Under the pieces are notes generated by a model, which had not been told where the DNA came from, did not search any database, and worked only from the letters and a program-made list of their open reading frames with translations. From positions 1-19,761 of the forward strand of contig CAJLGW010000031.1 in NCBI GenBank assembly GCA_905206345.1: a stretch of DNA of 19,761 nt, written 5' to 3'. The translations under genes and the position numbers were made by a program. This document shows positions 13,544-19,761 of the stretch, piece after piece. Source of the DNA: an uncultured Sutterella sp. Lineage in GTDB: Bacteria; Pseudomonadota; Gammaproteobacteria; Burkholderiales; Burkholderiaceae_F. Each line of letters begins with the position of its first letter. Position 1 is the stretch's first letter.

Positions 13544-14068
13544 CTAAAAAAGCATTAATGCGTATTGGATGCCCCATAAAAGAAGCAACGCATAAACCGC
13601 AGCCACGGCATCATCGAGCATGATGCCGACGCCATTTTTCATTTTACGATCAAAGAAACTTGCCGGCGGCAATTTCACGATATCAAAGAATCGGAAAGCT
13701 ACAAAGCCTGCGATTTGCCAAGGCAGTGTTGCCGGAATTAAGGCGAGCACCCACCAAATCGCAAACACTTCATCAATGACGATGGAACCGTGATCGGGGA
13801 CACCCAAATCTTTACTCGTTTCTTCACAAGCCCACGAACCTACAATAAAGGTCGCCGCCACAATCACTAACCACATCGCCGGCGTCACCCACGGGGTCAA
13901 AGCTACATAGACCAACCACCCAGCCAACGTTCCCCAAGTGCCCGGTGCCGGACGAATGACGCCGCTGCCGAAGAAACTGGCAATGATATGAGACAAACGG
14001 GAAAAGGCAAAGTGCCACGTCATACGCACTTTATTCACAGGATTATCTGCACTGTATTTTTCTAACAT
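13544..14068 (-). CDS. pgpA: Phosphatidylglycerophosphatase A
   Basis: This inner-membrane phosphatase removes phosphate from phosphatidylglycerophosphate to give phosphatidylglycerol (174 aa). Family landmarks are the FGSGVIRPAPGTWGTLAG segment near residues 33-50, the acidic CEETSKDLGVPDHGSIVIDEVF motif near 95-115 that carries the catalytic Asp/Glu residues, and FRFFDIVKLPPASFFD with the following GVGIMLDDAVAAVYA. About four hydrophobic segments are visible. The ATG is 2 bases after the thiL stop. A second in-frame Met at residue 16 is possible, but the first fits the operon spacing. Neighbouring thiL and pncC match the usual betaproteobacterial order. Confidence 0.92.
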   Translation of the reverse strand: MLEKYSADNPVNKVRMTWHFAFSRLSHIIASFFGSGVIRPAPGTWGTLAGWLVYVALTPWVTPAMWLVIVAATFIVGSWACEETSKDLGVPDHGSIVIDEVFAIWWVLALIPATLPWQIAGFVAFRFFDIVKLPPASFFDRKMKNGVGIMLDDAVAAVYALLLLWGIQYALMLF

Positions 14069-14070
14069 TT

Positions 14071-15054
14071 CTACTCTCGGAAATGGTCAAAACCGGCAAA
14101 CTGCACGTTAACCACTTCGTTTTTATCGTTCTCAAAATAAACGCCTTCTTCAATCACGCATCCAATGCGAGATAAAGGCAATTGGTGATTCTCAGACCAT
14201 AATAAAATGCTTTGGCGATGCTTGGGGGAAGCAGTAAACACCAATTCGTAATCATCGCCCCCGGCCCATTGCGCCTGACGGCGGCGATCAGTATCCATTT
14301 TGGCTAAATCCGAACTCAAAGCGGGACGATCGACCCAAAGTTTGGCACCCACCTTCGAGCGCTCCAAAATATGCCCCAAATCTTGATAAAGGCCATCAGA
14401 GACATCGGCTGCGGCTGAGGCAACGTGCGCCAACAATTCACACCCCAAAGCCACTCGAGGCGTTGGGCAATCCATGCGACTTTCTAAGTACTCGGTTACG
14501 GTTTCAGGCCACACTTTTGTACGCATCATGAGCGCCGCGTAGGCATCTCCTACTGTACCGCTTACCCAAATATCGTCGCCTACAGAGGCCCCGGCGCGCG
14601 TTACAGCGTTATGCTCAGCTTCCCCCAAAGCCGTGATCGTAAAGGTGGCAGGCGATCGAGTCTCGCCCACCGTCGTGCTTTTCGTTGTATCGCCCCCTAA
14701 AAGCGCACATTGATAAGTTTGTGCTGCTTTTTTCAATCCTTCAGAAAAACCTTTTAACCAAGCTTCATTGGCTTCGGGTAAGGAAATCGCAAGAAAAAAC
14801 GCACGAGGCGTCGCACCGGCCGCCGCCAAATCGGACAGATTGACAGCAAGGGCCTTGAAACCGACGGTTTGGGGATTGGCATCGGGTAAAAAATGCGTAC
14901 CCAATGCAGTGGTATCCGTTGTGATGGCTAAAGTCGTCTCACCGACTTTAAGAAGGGCGCAATCATCACCGATTCCTTGGGAGGGCCAGTGACTGGTCAC
15001 TCCCAAAGAAAAGAAACGGTGGATGAGATCAAATTCTGACGGGCGTGTGCCCAT
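14071..15054 (-). CDS. thiL: Thiamine-monophosphate kinase
   Basis: This enzyme phosphorylates thiamine monophosphate with ATP to thiamine diphosphate, the active cofactor (327 aa, normal length). The PurM-like fold motifs are present: IGDDCALL near residue 25, ITTDTTALGTHF, KALAVNLSDLAAAGATPRAF, LGGDTTKS near 118, ADVSDGLYQDLGHI near 215 and GGDDYELVFTA near 265. The ATG lies 5 bases after nusB with no clear Shine-Dalgarno sequence, so it is probably translated by coupling with nusB. The nusB-thiL-pgpA order is conserved widely among proteobacteria. Confidence 0.95.
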   Translation of the reverse strand: MGTRPSEFDLIHRFFSLGVTSHWPSQGIGDDCALLKVGETTLAITTDTTALGTHFLPDANPQTVGFKALAVNLSDLAAAGATPRAFFLAISLPEANEAWLKGFSEGLKKAAQTYQCALLGGDTTKSTTVGETRSPATFTITALGEAEHNAVTRAGASVGDDIWVSGTVGDAYAALMMRTKVWPETVTEYLESRMDCPTPRVALGCELLAHVASAAADVSDGLYQDLGHILERSKVGAKLWVDRPALSSDLAKMDTDRRRQAQWAGGDDYELVFTASPKHRQSILLWSENHQLPLSRIGCVIEEGVYFENDKNEVVNVQFAGFDHFRE

Positions 15055-15059
15055 AGGCG

Positions 15060-15554
15060 TTATTTGTTGTTAACTTCGGTCGCACGCACTTGAGCGGCCA
15101 CTTTGTCCAACACACCGTTGACATAACGGAAACCTTCAGAACCGCCGAAGTTCTTCGACAATTCCACGGCTTCGTTGATGACCACGCGGTACGGAATTTC
15201 AATGTGGTTTTTCAATTCGTACGTTGCCAAAAGCAACACAGAGCGTTCAACCAAAGACAAGCGAGAGACATCACGGTCAACGTGAGCAGCGTAAAGGGCT
15301 TCGAGCTCTTGGGCATTTTCAATCACACCCGTCAAAAGCTCCGTGTAGTGAGCCTTATCGCAACGTTCAAAGTCTGCAACATCAATCGCAGCACCGGCAA
15401 CGGGTTCACCGTCTTCGCTTAAAACGCTCAAAAGCGTCGTATCAATGGTCTTGGCATCAAGGCCGCTGACCAAGTGTTCGTAAATGCCCAACAATGCAAA
15501 TTCACGGGACAAAGAGCGAGCACCGCGGCTCGGTCGATGGGGACGTTGTGCCAT
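15060..15554 (-). CDS. nusB: Transcription antitermination factor NusB
   Basis: NusB binds the boxA RNA of rRNA leaders together with S10 (NusE) and supports antitermination. The 164-aa protein has a basic N-terminus (RPHRPSRGARSLSREFAL) matching the Arg-rich RNA-binding start of the family, VDRDVSRLSLVERSVLLLATYELK in the middle, and the closing IPYRVVINEAVELSKNFGGSEGFRYVNGVLDK that is highly typical. An approximately 20-residue insert (SEDGEPVAGAAIDVADFERC) between helices makes it longer than the 139 aa of E. coli, which is common in betaproteobacteria. The ATG directly follows the ribH stop (TAAATG), so the two are probably translationally coupled. Confidence 0.95.
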   Translation of the reverse strand: MAQRPHRPSRGARSLSREFALLGIYEHLVSGLDAKTIDTTLLSVLSEDGEPVAGAAIDVADFERCDKAHYTELLTGVIENAQELEALYAAHVDRDVSRLSLVERSVLLLATYELKNHIEIPYRVVINEAVELSKNFGGSEGFRYVNGVLDKVAAQVRATEVNNK

Positions 15555-16037
15555 TTATTCCTCGTCTTCTTCAAATTCAAACATGTATTCTTTGCGGAAA
15601 TTGGCCATTTCCACAGCCACGCGTGCAGCATCCGTGCCCTTTTCTTCCAAACGGGCCTTGGTTTGTTCGTCGTTTTCAGTCGTCAACACGGCGTTGGCAA
15701 TCGGAATATCCCATTCCAAGCTCACTTGCATGATGCCGGAGGCGCTTTCGTTCGAAACGATTTCGAAATGATACGTTTCACCGCGAATCACAGCACCGAT
15801 TGCCACCAAAGCGTCATACTCTTCGGTTTGAGCCAATTGTTGCAATGCAAAGGGGATCTCCAAAGCACCCGGTACACGGGCCAACGTGATATCTTCTTCA
15901 ACCACGCCCAAACGAGCCAATTCAGCCAAACAAGCCTTCAAAAGGCCTTCACCGGCGTAGTCATTGAAGCGGGCTTGAACAATACCAATACGAAGACCGC
16001 GACCATCTAAAGAGTTTTCGATGATATCCATGGACAT
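15555..16037 (-). CDS. ribH: 6,7-dimethyl-8-ribityllumazine synthase
   Basis: Lumazine synthase condenses the pyrimidine from the RibD branch with 3,4-dihydroxy-2-butanone 4-phosphate (160 aa). Typical segments are IGIVQARFND near residue 17, RVPGALEIPFALQQLA near 58, ALVAIGAVIRGETYHFEIVSNES near 80-102 with the catalytic His in YHFE, and PIANAVLTTENDEQTKAR near 120-137. The C-terminus is unusually acidic (EFEEDEE). The start has GGAG about 7 bases upstream. It is separated from the OYE-like gene by 106 bases that hold a hairpin and a possible promoter, so ribH-nusB-thiL and the genes after it may be partly independent of the upstream rib genes. Confidence 0.96.
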   Translation of the reverse strand: MSMDIIENSLDGRGLRIGIVQARFNDYAGEGLLKACLAELARLGVVEEDITLARVPGALEIPFALQQLAQTEEYDALVAIGAVIRGETYHFEIVSNESASGIMQVSLEWDIPIANAVLTTENDEQTKARLEEKGTDAARVAVEMANFRKEYMFEFEEDEE

Positions 16038-16071
16038 CTTTCGTCTCCAGTTGTAAATTCGTTACCAAAAA

Positions 16072-16100
16072 ATAATTGTGCATATTGTACTGATTTTCAA
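16072..16100 (-). promoter_or_regulatory. Possible internal promoter before ribH
   Basis: On the - strand TTGAAA (16100-16095) and AATTAT (16077-16072) are separated by exactly 17 bases, giving 5/6 and 4/6 matches to sigma-70 hexamers. It would start transcription about 30 bases before the ribH ATG. It overlaps one arm of the hairpin at 16089-16134. Confidence 0.4.
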
Positions 16101-16134
16101 GGACTCTTTCGCTTTCCTTTCAAAGAAAATCAGT
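16089..16134 (-). other. Hairpin between the OYE-like gene and ribH
   Basis: Perfect 10-bp arms ACTGATTTTC (16089-16098) and GAAAATCAGT (16125-16134) enclose an inner AAGGA/TCCTT pairing. No T-run follows directly, so it is not a clear terminator. It does not resemble the FMN riboswitch consensus. It may be a processing or attenuation element. Confidence 0.5.
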
Positions 16135-16143
16135 CAATTGCAA

Positions 16144-17211
16144 TCACAAATGCATACCGCGGGCGTAAGGGCGCGGAAAGACCACGCTCTCGTCACCTAA
16201 TTCGAGCGCCGCTTGCCACCCCCAATGAGGATTTAAAAGCATCGCACGACCGATATCGACCATGTCCGCCGTTTCTTGCACCAAAATGGTTTCCGCTTGC
16301 GCGGCATACTTAATTAAACCGCAACAAAGCGTGGGCATCCCCGTCGCTTCTTTCACAGCGCGAGCGTAAGGCAATTGATAGCCATATTGCACGTCGATTT
16401 TTTGATCTGGTGACAAACCACCCGCAGAAACGTCTACAAATTCGCACCCGTAGCGTTGAAGTTCTTTGACGAAAGTAATCGTCTCCTCAACGCTCCAGCC
16501 ACCCTCAACCCAATCGGTTGCCGAAACTCGAACACCCACCGTCAATTGCGGTGCGGCTTCTTTAATTGCAACAAAAACCATGAGAGGCAAACGCATACGA
16601 TTTTCTAAGCTGCCACCGAATTCATCCGTGCGATGGTTTGTCAAGGGCGAAAGGAATTCGTGCATTAAGTAGCCGTGAGCGCAATGCAATTCAATACCGT
16701 CAAAACCGGCTTGTTGGGCTCTGAAGGCTGCAATGGAGAAGGCTTCGATCAGCTTATCAATCTCGGCTTTCGTCATCTCATGAGGCGCGCGGTGAGCCGA
16801 ACTCAACGCAATCGCTGAAGGGGCCGCTAGCTCCCAACCGCCATCTTCCGGGTTTAAATTGATGCCACCTAAGGCACAACTTCCCTTGCGACCGGCGTGA
16901 CTTAATTGGACGATGACTTTCGTTTTGTCATCAATGTGACGCATGGTCGAAACCATTTCTCGCATGGCGTCACACTGATCATTAGTCCAAAGCCCCAAGT
17001 CGTAAGGTGTAATTCGTCCTTCCGGACAAACGGCCGTGGCTTCCACGCACACTAAAGCGGCACCCGACTGGGCGAGTTTGCCGTAGTGCACGTTGTGCCA
17101 AACATTAGGCATTCCGTCAGTGGCTTGGTACATGCACATTGGCGGAACAGAAATACGGTTTTGAAGCTCCATGCCACCGATTTGGTAGGGGCTAAAAAGC
17201 TTTGTTCGCAT
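16144..17211 (-). CDS. NADH:flavin oxidoreductase, Old Yellow Enzyme family (YqjM-like)
   Basis: This is an FMN-dependent ene-reductase-type protein of 355 aa with the TIM-barrel layout of the YqjM/XenA subgroup. It shows PPMCMY with Cys26 (the redox-tuning Cys of that subgroup) and Tyr28, QLSHAGRKGS (Gln102, His105), and HCAHGYLMHEFLSP with the His176/His179 substrate-binding pair. TNHRTDEFGGSLENRMR, VGVRVSATDW, the FMN-phosphate region CCGLIK and IGRAMLLNPHW follow. I chose ATG 17211 over the adjacent GTG 17214 because AGGAG is then at a 7-base spacing. It sits 34 bases after ribE and 106 before ribH, inside the riboflavin operon, where many betaproteobacteria have ribBA. The physiological substrate is unknown; a role using the flavin made by its neighbours is only an inference. 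Confidence 0.88.
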   Translation of the reverse strand: MRTKLFSPYQIGGMELQNRISVPPMCMYQATDGMPNVWHNVHYGKLAQSGAALVCVEATAVCPEGRITPYDLGLWTNDQCDAMREMVSTMRHIDDKTKVIVQLSHAGRKGSCALGGINLNPEDGGWELAAPSAIALSSAHRAPHEMTKAEIDKLIEAFSIAAFRAQQAGFDGIELHCAHGYLMHEFLSPLTNHRTDEFGGSLENRMRLPLMVFVAIKEAAPQLTVGVRVSATDWVEGGWSVEETITFVKELQRYGCEFVDVSAGGLSPDQKIDVQYGYQLPYARAVKEATGMPTLCCGLIKYAAQAETILVQETADMVDIGRAMLLNPHWGWQAALELGDESVVFPRPYARGMHL

Positions 17212-17248
17212 CACTGCTCTCCTTTCAAACTTTTTCTTTCGTTTGAGA

Positions 17249-17854
17249 TTATTGATTTTGAACCTTCAACATGCGCTCAACGTAGCGAGCGATTGTGTCA
17301 ATTTCCAAATTGATCGGATCTTGGGCTTTGAGGTGCTTAAGCGTTGTCACTTCGACCGTATGCGGGATCAAGTTAATGGAAACATTCGTCCCATCGTCTG
17401 TGTCCACCACATCATTAATCGTCAAAGAAACACCATTGACCGTGATCGAACCCTTGTAGGCCAAATAGGGGCTCAAGGGTTTGGGGGCATGCACGACCAA
17501 ATGCCAGCTCTCGGCCTTGGGTTCCATCACCACAACGCGACCCACACCGTCAACGTGACCGGAAACGATGTGACCGTCTAAACGATCCCCTACGCGAAGG
17601 GCTTTTTCCAAGTTCACTTCGCCTGCCTTATGAAGACCCGTCGTTTTAGACAAACTCTCTGCTGAGACTTCAATCTTAAACGTATCACCGTCAATGGCCA
17701 CCACCGTCATGCAGGCGCCGTTCACAGCAATGGAGTCACCCAATTGAACCGTTTCCAGACCCAAGGTCGGTGCGTCAATCGTTAATCGAACGCCGTCACC
17801 CAACGTTTCAGGTTCACGCACTTGGCCAATGGCTTGAATAATGCCGGTAAACAT
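17249..17854 (-). CDS. ribE: Riboflavin synthase, alpha subunit
   Basis: This enzyme dismutates two lumazine molecules to riboflavin and the pyrimidine diamine (201 aa; called ribC in E. coli nomenclature). It shows the diagnostic start MFTGIIQAIG and two tandem lumazine-binding repeats. The first contains GDSIAVNGACMTV near 39-51 and LDGHIVSGHVDGVG near 92-105. The second contains KGSITVNGVSLTIN near 134-147 and INLIPHTVEVTTL near 159-171. It begins 3 bases after the ribD stop with AAGGA upstream, so the two are co-translated. No frameshift or missing half is seen. Confidence 0.96.
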   Translation of the reverse strand: MFTGIIQAIGQVREPETLGDGVRLTIDAPTLGLETVQLGDSIAVNGACMTVVAIDGDTFKIEVSAESLSKTTGLHKAGEVNLEKALRVGDRLDGHIVSGHVDGVGRVVVMEPKAESWHLVVHAPKPLSPYLAYKGSITVNGVSLTINDVVDTDDGTNVSINLIPHTVEVTTLKHLKAQDPINLEIDTIARYVERMLKVQNQ

Positions 17855-17857
17855 CGT

Positions 17858-18952
17858 CTATTTTTCCTTTCTTGTTAAGACTAAACGCACATCGTTGCCG
17901 ATTTTATCAGCGCTTTGGATATGCCAAGAATGTATTTGATTTAAATGAGTCGCAACGGGTAAACCAAACGCACCCCGTCCTTGACCCAAAAATTTAGGCG
18001 CCGTGTAAAGAAGCACTTCGTCAACTAAATCGGCCACCAACAATGCCCCATTAAGTGTTGCACCTGCCTCCACGTGCACATCATTGATGTGACGCCTTGC
18101 AAGCTCCATTAATAAGGCCTTCAAATCCACTTGTCCGCCATCATTGGGTAAACATAAAACTTCTGCACCACGCTCCGTTAACGCCAAAGCTTTCTCATCA
18201 TTATTGTCGGCACACACCACAAGCACTTGACCGTCTTCAAAAATACGAGCATCGGGACTGACTCGAAGACGAGAGTCCACCAACACTTTCAAAGGTTGGC
18301 GGTTAGCTAATTGACCATTAAAACGGACATTCATTTGAGGATTGTCAGCCAAAACCGTACCGATCCCCGTCAAAATGGCGCCTGAGTAACTGCGATAGCG
18401 ATGACCGTCGTTTCGTGCATCCAGCCCCGTAATCCATTGACTTTCACCATTAGGAAGCGCCGTAAAACCATCCATACTCATGGCGACTTTTAAGCGAACC
18501 CACGGACGATGCTGCGTCATCTGTGTCATGAAGCCAGCATTAATTTGCCAAGCGTCTTTTTCTAAAACACCCGTCGTCACCTCAATGCCACTGTCTTTGA
18601 GCATGGCCACACCACGTCCAGCCACAAGCGGATTGGGATCCAAACAAGCAATCACCACTCGGGCGACTTTTTCTTTGATTAAGCGTAAGGCGCAAGGCGG
18701 GGTTCGTCCGTAATGAGAGCAGGGCTCCAACGTCACATACGCGGTAGCACCTTCAAGGCTATGCCCTTGACGCAAGGCATCTTTAACCGCTTGGATTTCA
18801 GCGTGATCGCTCCCCACGGCTTGCGTAAAGCCCTGTCCCAATAAGACATCATCTTTGACAAAGACACACCCTACACTAGGGTTAGGCGGGCTAATGGGGC
18901 GAGCAAACTCCGCAAGAGCCAGAGCTTCTCGCATCCAATCAATATCTGTCAT
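17858..18952 (-). CDS. ribD: Bifunctional diaminohydroxyphosphoribosylaminopyrimidine deaminase / 5-amino-6-(5-phosphoribosylamino)uracil reductase
   Basis: RibD performs the second and third steps from GTP to riboflavin: deamination of the pyrimidine, then NADPH reduction of the ribose (364 aa, full length). The N-terminal zinc deaminase domain has SDHAEIQA (His50, Glu52) and EPCSHYGRTPPC (Cys78, Cys87). PNPSVGCVFV near 23-32 is also typical. The C-terminal reductase domain starts near WVRLKVAMSMDGFTAL (about 146) and continues with WITG, GIGTVLADNPQMNVR, LKVLVDSRLRV and the final VHVEAGATLNGALL segment. Its ATG overlaps the nrdR stop by one base (TAATG). Confidence 0.96.
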   Translation of the reverse strand: MTDIDWMREALALAEFARPISPPNPSVGCVFVKDDVLLGQGFTQAVGSDHAEIQAVKDALRQGHSLEGATAYVTLEPCSHYGRTPPCALRLIKEKVARVVIACLDPNPLVAGRGVAMLKDSGIEVTTGVLEKDAWQINAGFMTQMTQHRPWVRLKVAMSMDGFTALPNGESQWITGLDARNDGHRYRSYSGAILTGIGTVLADNPQMNVRFNGQLANRQPLKVLVDSRLRVSPDARIFEDGQVLVVCADNNDEKALALTERGAEVLCLPNDGGQVDLKALLMELARRHINDVHVEAGATLNGALLVADLVDEVLLYTAPKFLGQGRGAFGLPVATHLNQIHSWHIQSADKIGNDVRLVLTRKEK

Positions 18953-19395
18953 TAAACTTCTCGAGCTGCGTCGGCAAACTTCTTCACGTCTTCAAAGTTA
19001 CGATACACACTGGCAAAACGCACATAAGCGACTTTATCCAACATGCGTAACTGATCCATCACCAATTCGCCCAAACGATCACTGCGAATTTCACGTTCCC
19101 CTAAAGCAAGCATCTTTTGTTCAATGCGATTGACAGCTTCATCAATACGTTCACGGGATACGGGGCGCTTACGAAGCGCCAACATCATGGAGGCACGAAG
19201 TTTACTTTGGTCGTATTCGCAGCGACCGCCACCACGCTTAATAATAGAAGGCATAGACAATTCCACACGTTCATAGGTGGTGAAGCGCTTCTCACAATTT
19301 AAACAACGGCGACGGCGACGAATCGTCGTACCGTCTTCGCTTGTGCGAGAATCGATGACCTGTGTTTGTTCATGTTTGCAAAACGGACAAAACAT
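18952..19395 (-). CDS. nrdR: Transcriptional repressor NrdR
   Basis: NrdR is a nucleotide-sensing zinc-ribbon repressor of ribonucleotide reductase genes (147 aa). The zinc ribbon has Cys3 and Cys6 (CPFC) and Cys31 and Cys34 (CLNC). Between them are the conserved DSRTSEDGTTIRRRRR segment and then RFTTYERVE. The ATP-cone domain follows (SIIKRGGGRCEYDQSKLRASM, then RFASVYRNFEDVKKF). The ATG has CGGAG about 7 bases upstream. It is the first gene of the run that ends at 11699. A TTGACA-containing promoter lies about 130-165 bases upstream. NrdR boxes in front of nrd genes cannot be examined because no nrd gene is in the window. Confidence 0.97.
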   Translation of the reverse strand: MFCPFCKHEQTQVIDSRTSEDGTTIRRRRRCLNCEKRFTTYERVELSMPSIIKRGGGRCEYDQSKLRASMMLALRKRPVSRERIDEAVNRIEQKMLALGEREIRSDRLGELVMDQLRMLDKVAYVRFASVYRNFEDVKKFADAAREV

Positions 19396-19529
19396 AACAT
19401 TCTCCGGTTAGATGTCTCGCCGACAATTCTTAAAAAACACAAGATATTGCGGGAAACCGATGTTTCATTGTACCGCCTCACCATCTTTTGTGGTCAAACT
19501 TTTTACAGCAACCTCCGTAAAGTCTCTGT

Positions 19530-19558
19530 TTAATCTATGGATCACTCCCGTTTGTCAA
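19530..19558 (-). promoter_or_regulatory. Candidate promoter of the nrdR-ribD operon
   Basis: On the - strand a perfect TTGACA (19558-19553) and GATTAA (19535-19530) are 17 bases apart. The -10 match is poor (3/6). Transcription would start about 125 bases before the nrdR ATG and give a long leader. The leader contains a GGAGG with no usable start codon after it, and no FMN-riboswitch-like sequence. Confidence 0.45.
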
Positions 19559-19761
19559 GGGTTAAATTTTAAAATTCAAACAGGTTAGCCATTTTTTGAG
19601 TAAAAGTTTCCTATTCTCCCAAGCGGGCACACAAAGGCAATGCCGACACGGATCGTATGGTAAAAAAAAAGCACAAAAAGCTATCGAAAACAAACAGTCG
19701 TTAGTTAGTAGCCGAGGTTACCGTGCACTGCTGAAACTTCCCCAAGGGACAACGGGGATGG
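19559..19761. other. Right-edge region without a recognised gene
   Basis: About 200 bases with no convincing frame. A 15-codon, lysine-rich + strand frame starts at ATG 19657 but lacks a ribosome binding site. On the - strand the last 70 bases are open in two frames to stops near 19705; either could be the end of a gene outside the window. A short CCCC/GGGG dyad lies near 19740-19757. I recognise no RNA family here. Confidence 0.4.

Overview
The window looks like a chromosomal segment of a moderately AT-rich betaproteobacterium. The best guess is Burkholderiales, perhaps a Sutterella/Parasutterella-like gut lineage. This rests on the gene order (nrdR-ribD-ribE ... ribH-nusB-thiL-pgpA-pncC in one direction), the class II PyrF and the GroEL sequence type. 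It is an inference from gene content, not a database match. Nearly all of it is ordinary housekeeping coding sequence. The unusual material is in the intergenic regions.

Layout. Positions 1-140 hold the tail of a gene outside the window and its terminator. Positions 149-395 hold three related hairpin repeats; a fourth, half copy (553-580) abuts an N-terminally truncated carboxymuconolactone-decarboxylase-like remnant (581-838, + strand). On the - strand, 3885-958 is a polar amino-acid ABC importer with two paralogous binding proteins, one permease and one ATPase. An AT-rich spacer follows, then a small ribbon-helix-helix regulator (4466-4687, -) with its own operator-like inverted repeat and two tandem terminators. 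Next come a YigZ/IMPACT-family gene (4784-5422, -) with a 19-bp tandem duplication across its start codon, and groES-groEL (7488-5525, -). The groESL operon appears to have a near-consensus sigma-32 promoter overlapping the start region of the divergent dacB gene.

dacB (7667-9103, +) and pyrF (9161-9979, +) are followed by a strong terminator. A possible 54-codon GTG-start gene (10041-10205, -) and iadA (10344-11489, -) come next, with a perfect 17-bp palindrome in the iadA leader.

From 19395 down to 11699 a long - strand run contains nrdR, ribD, ribE, an Old Yellow Enzyme-family flavoprotein, ribH, nusB, thiL, pgpA, pncC and a CorC/HlyC-type CBS membrane protein. It ends at a hairpin terminator at 11628-11663. 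Gaps are mostly 0-16 nt, so this is probably one operon, with a possible internal promoter before ribH. It makes riboflavin from the RibD step onward. The GTP cyclohydrolase II/DHBP synthase gene (ribBA), often found between ribE and ribH in betaproteobacteria, is absent, and an OYE-family flavoprotein gene occupies that place.

No phage, transposase, CRISPR array, tRNA or rRNA was seen, and I found no complete novel multi-gene system. The best leads are the covarying hairpin repeats and adjacent gene remnant, the self-complementary leader of the ribbon-helix-helix gene, the groESL/dacB promoter overlap, the duplicated yigZ start, and the OYE gene inside the riboflavin operon.
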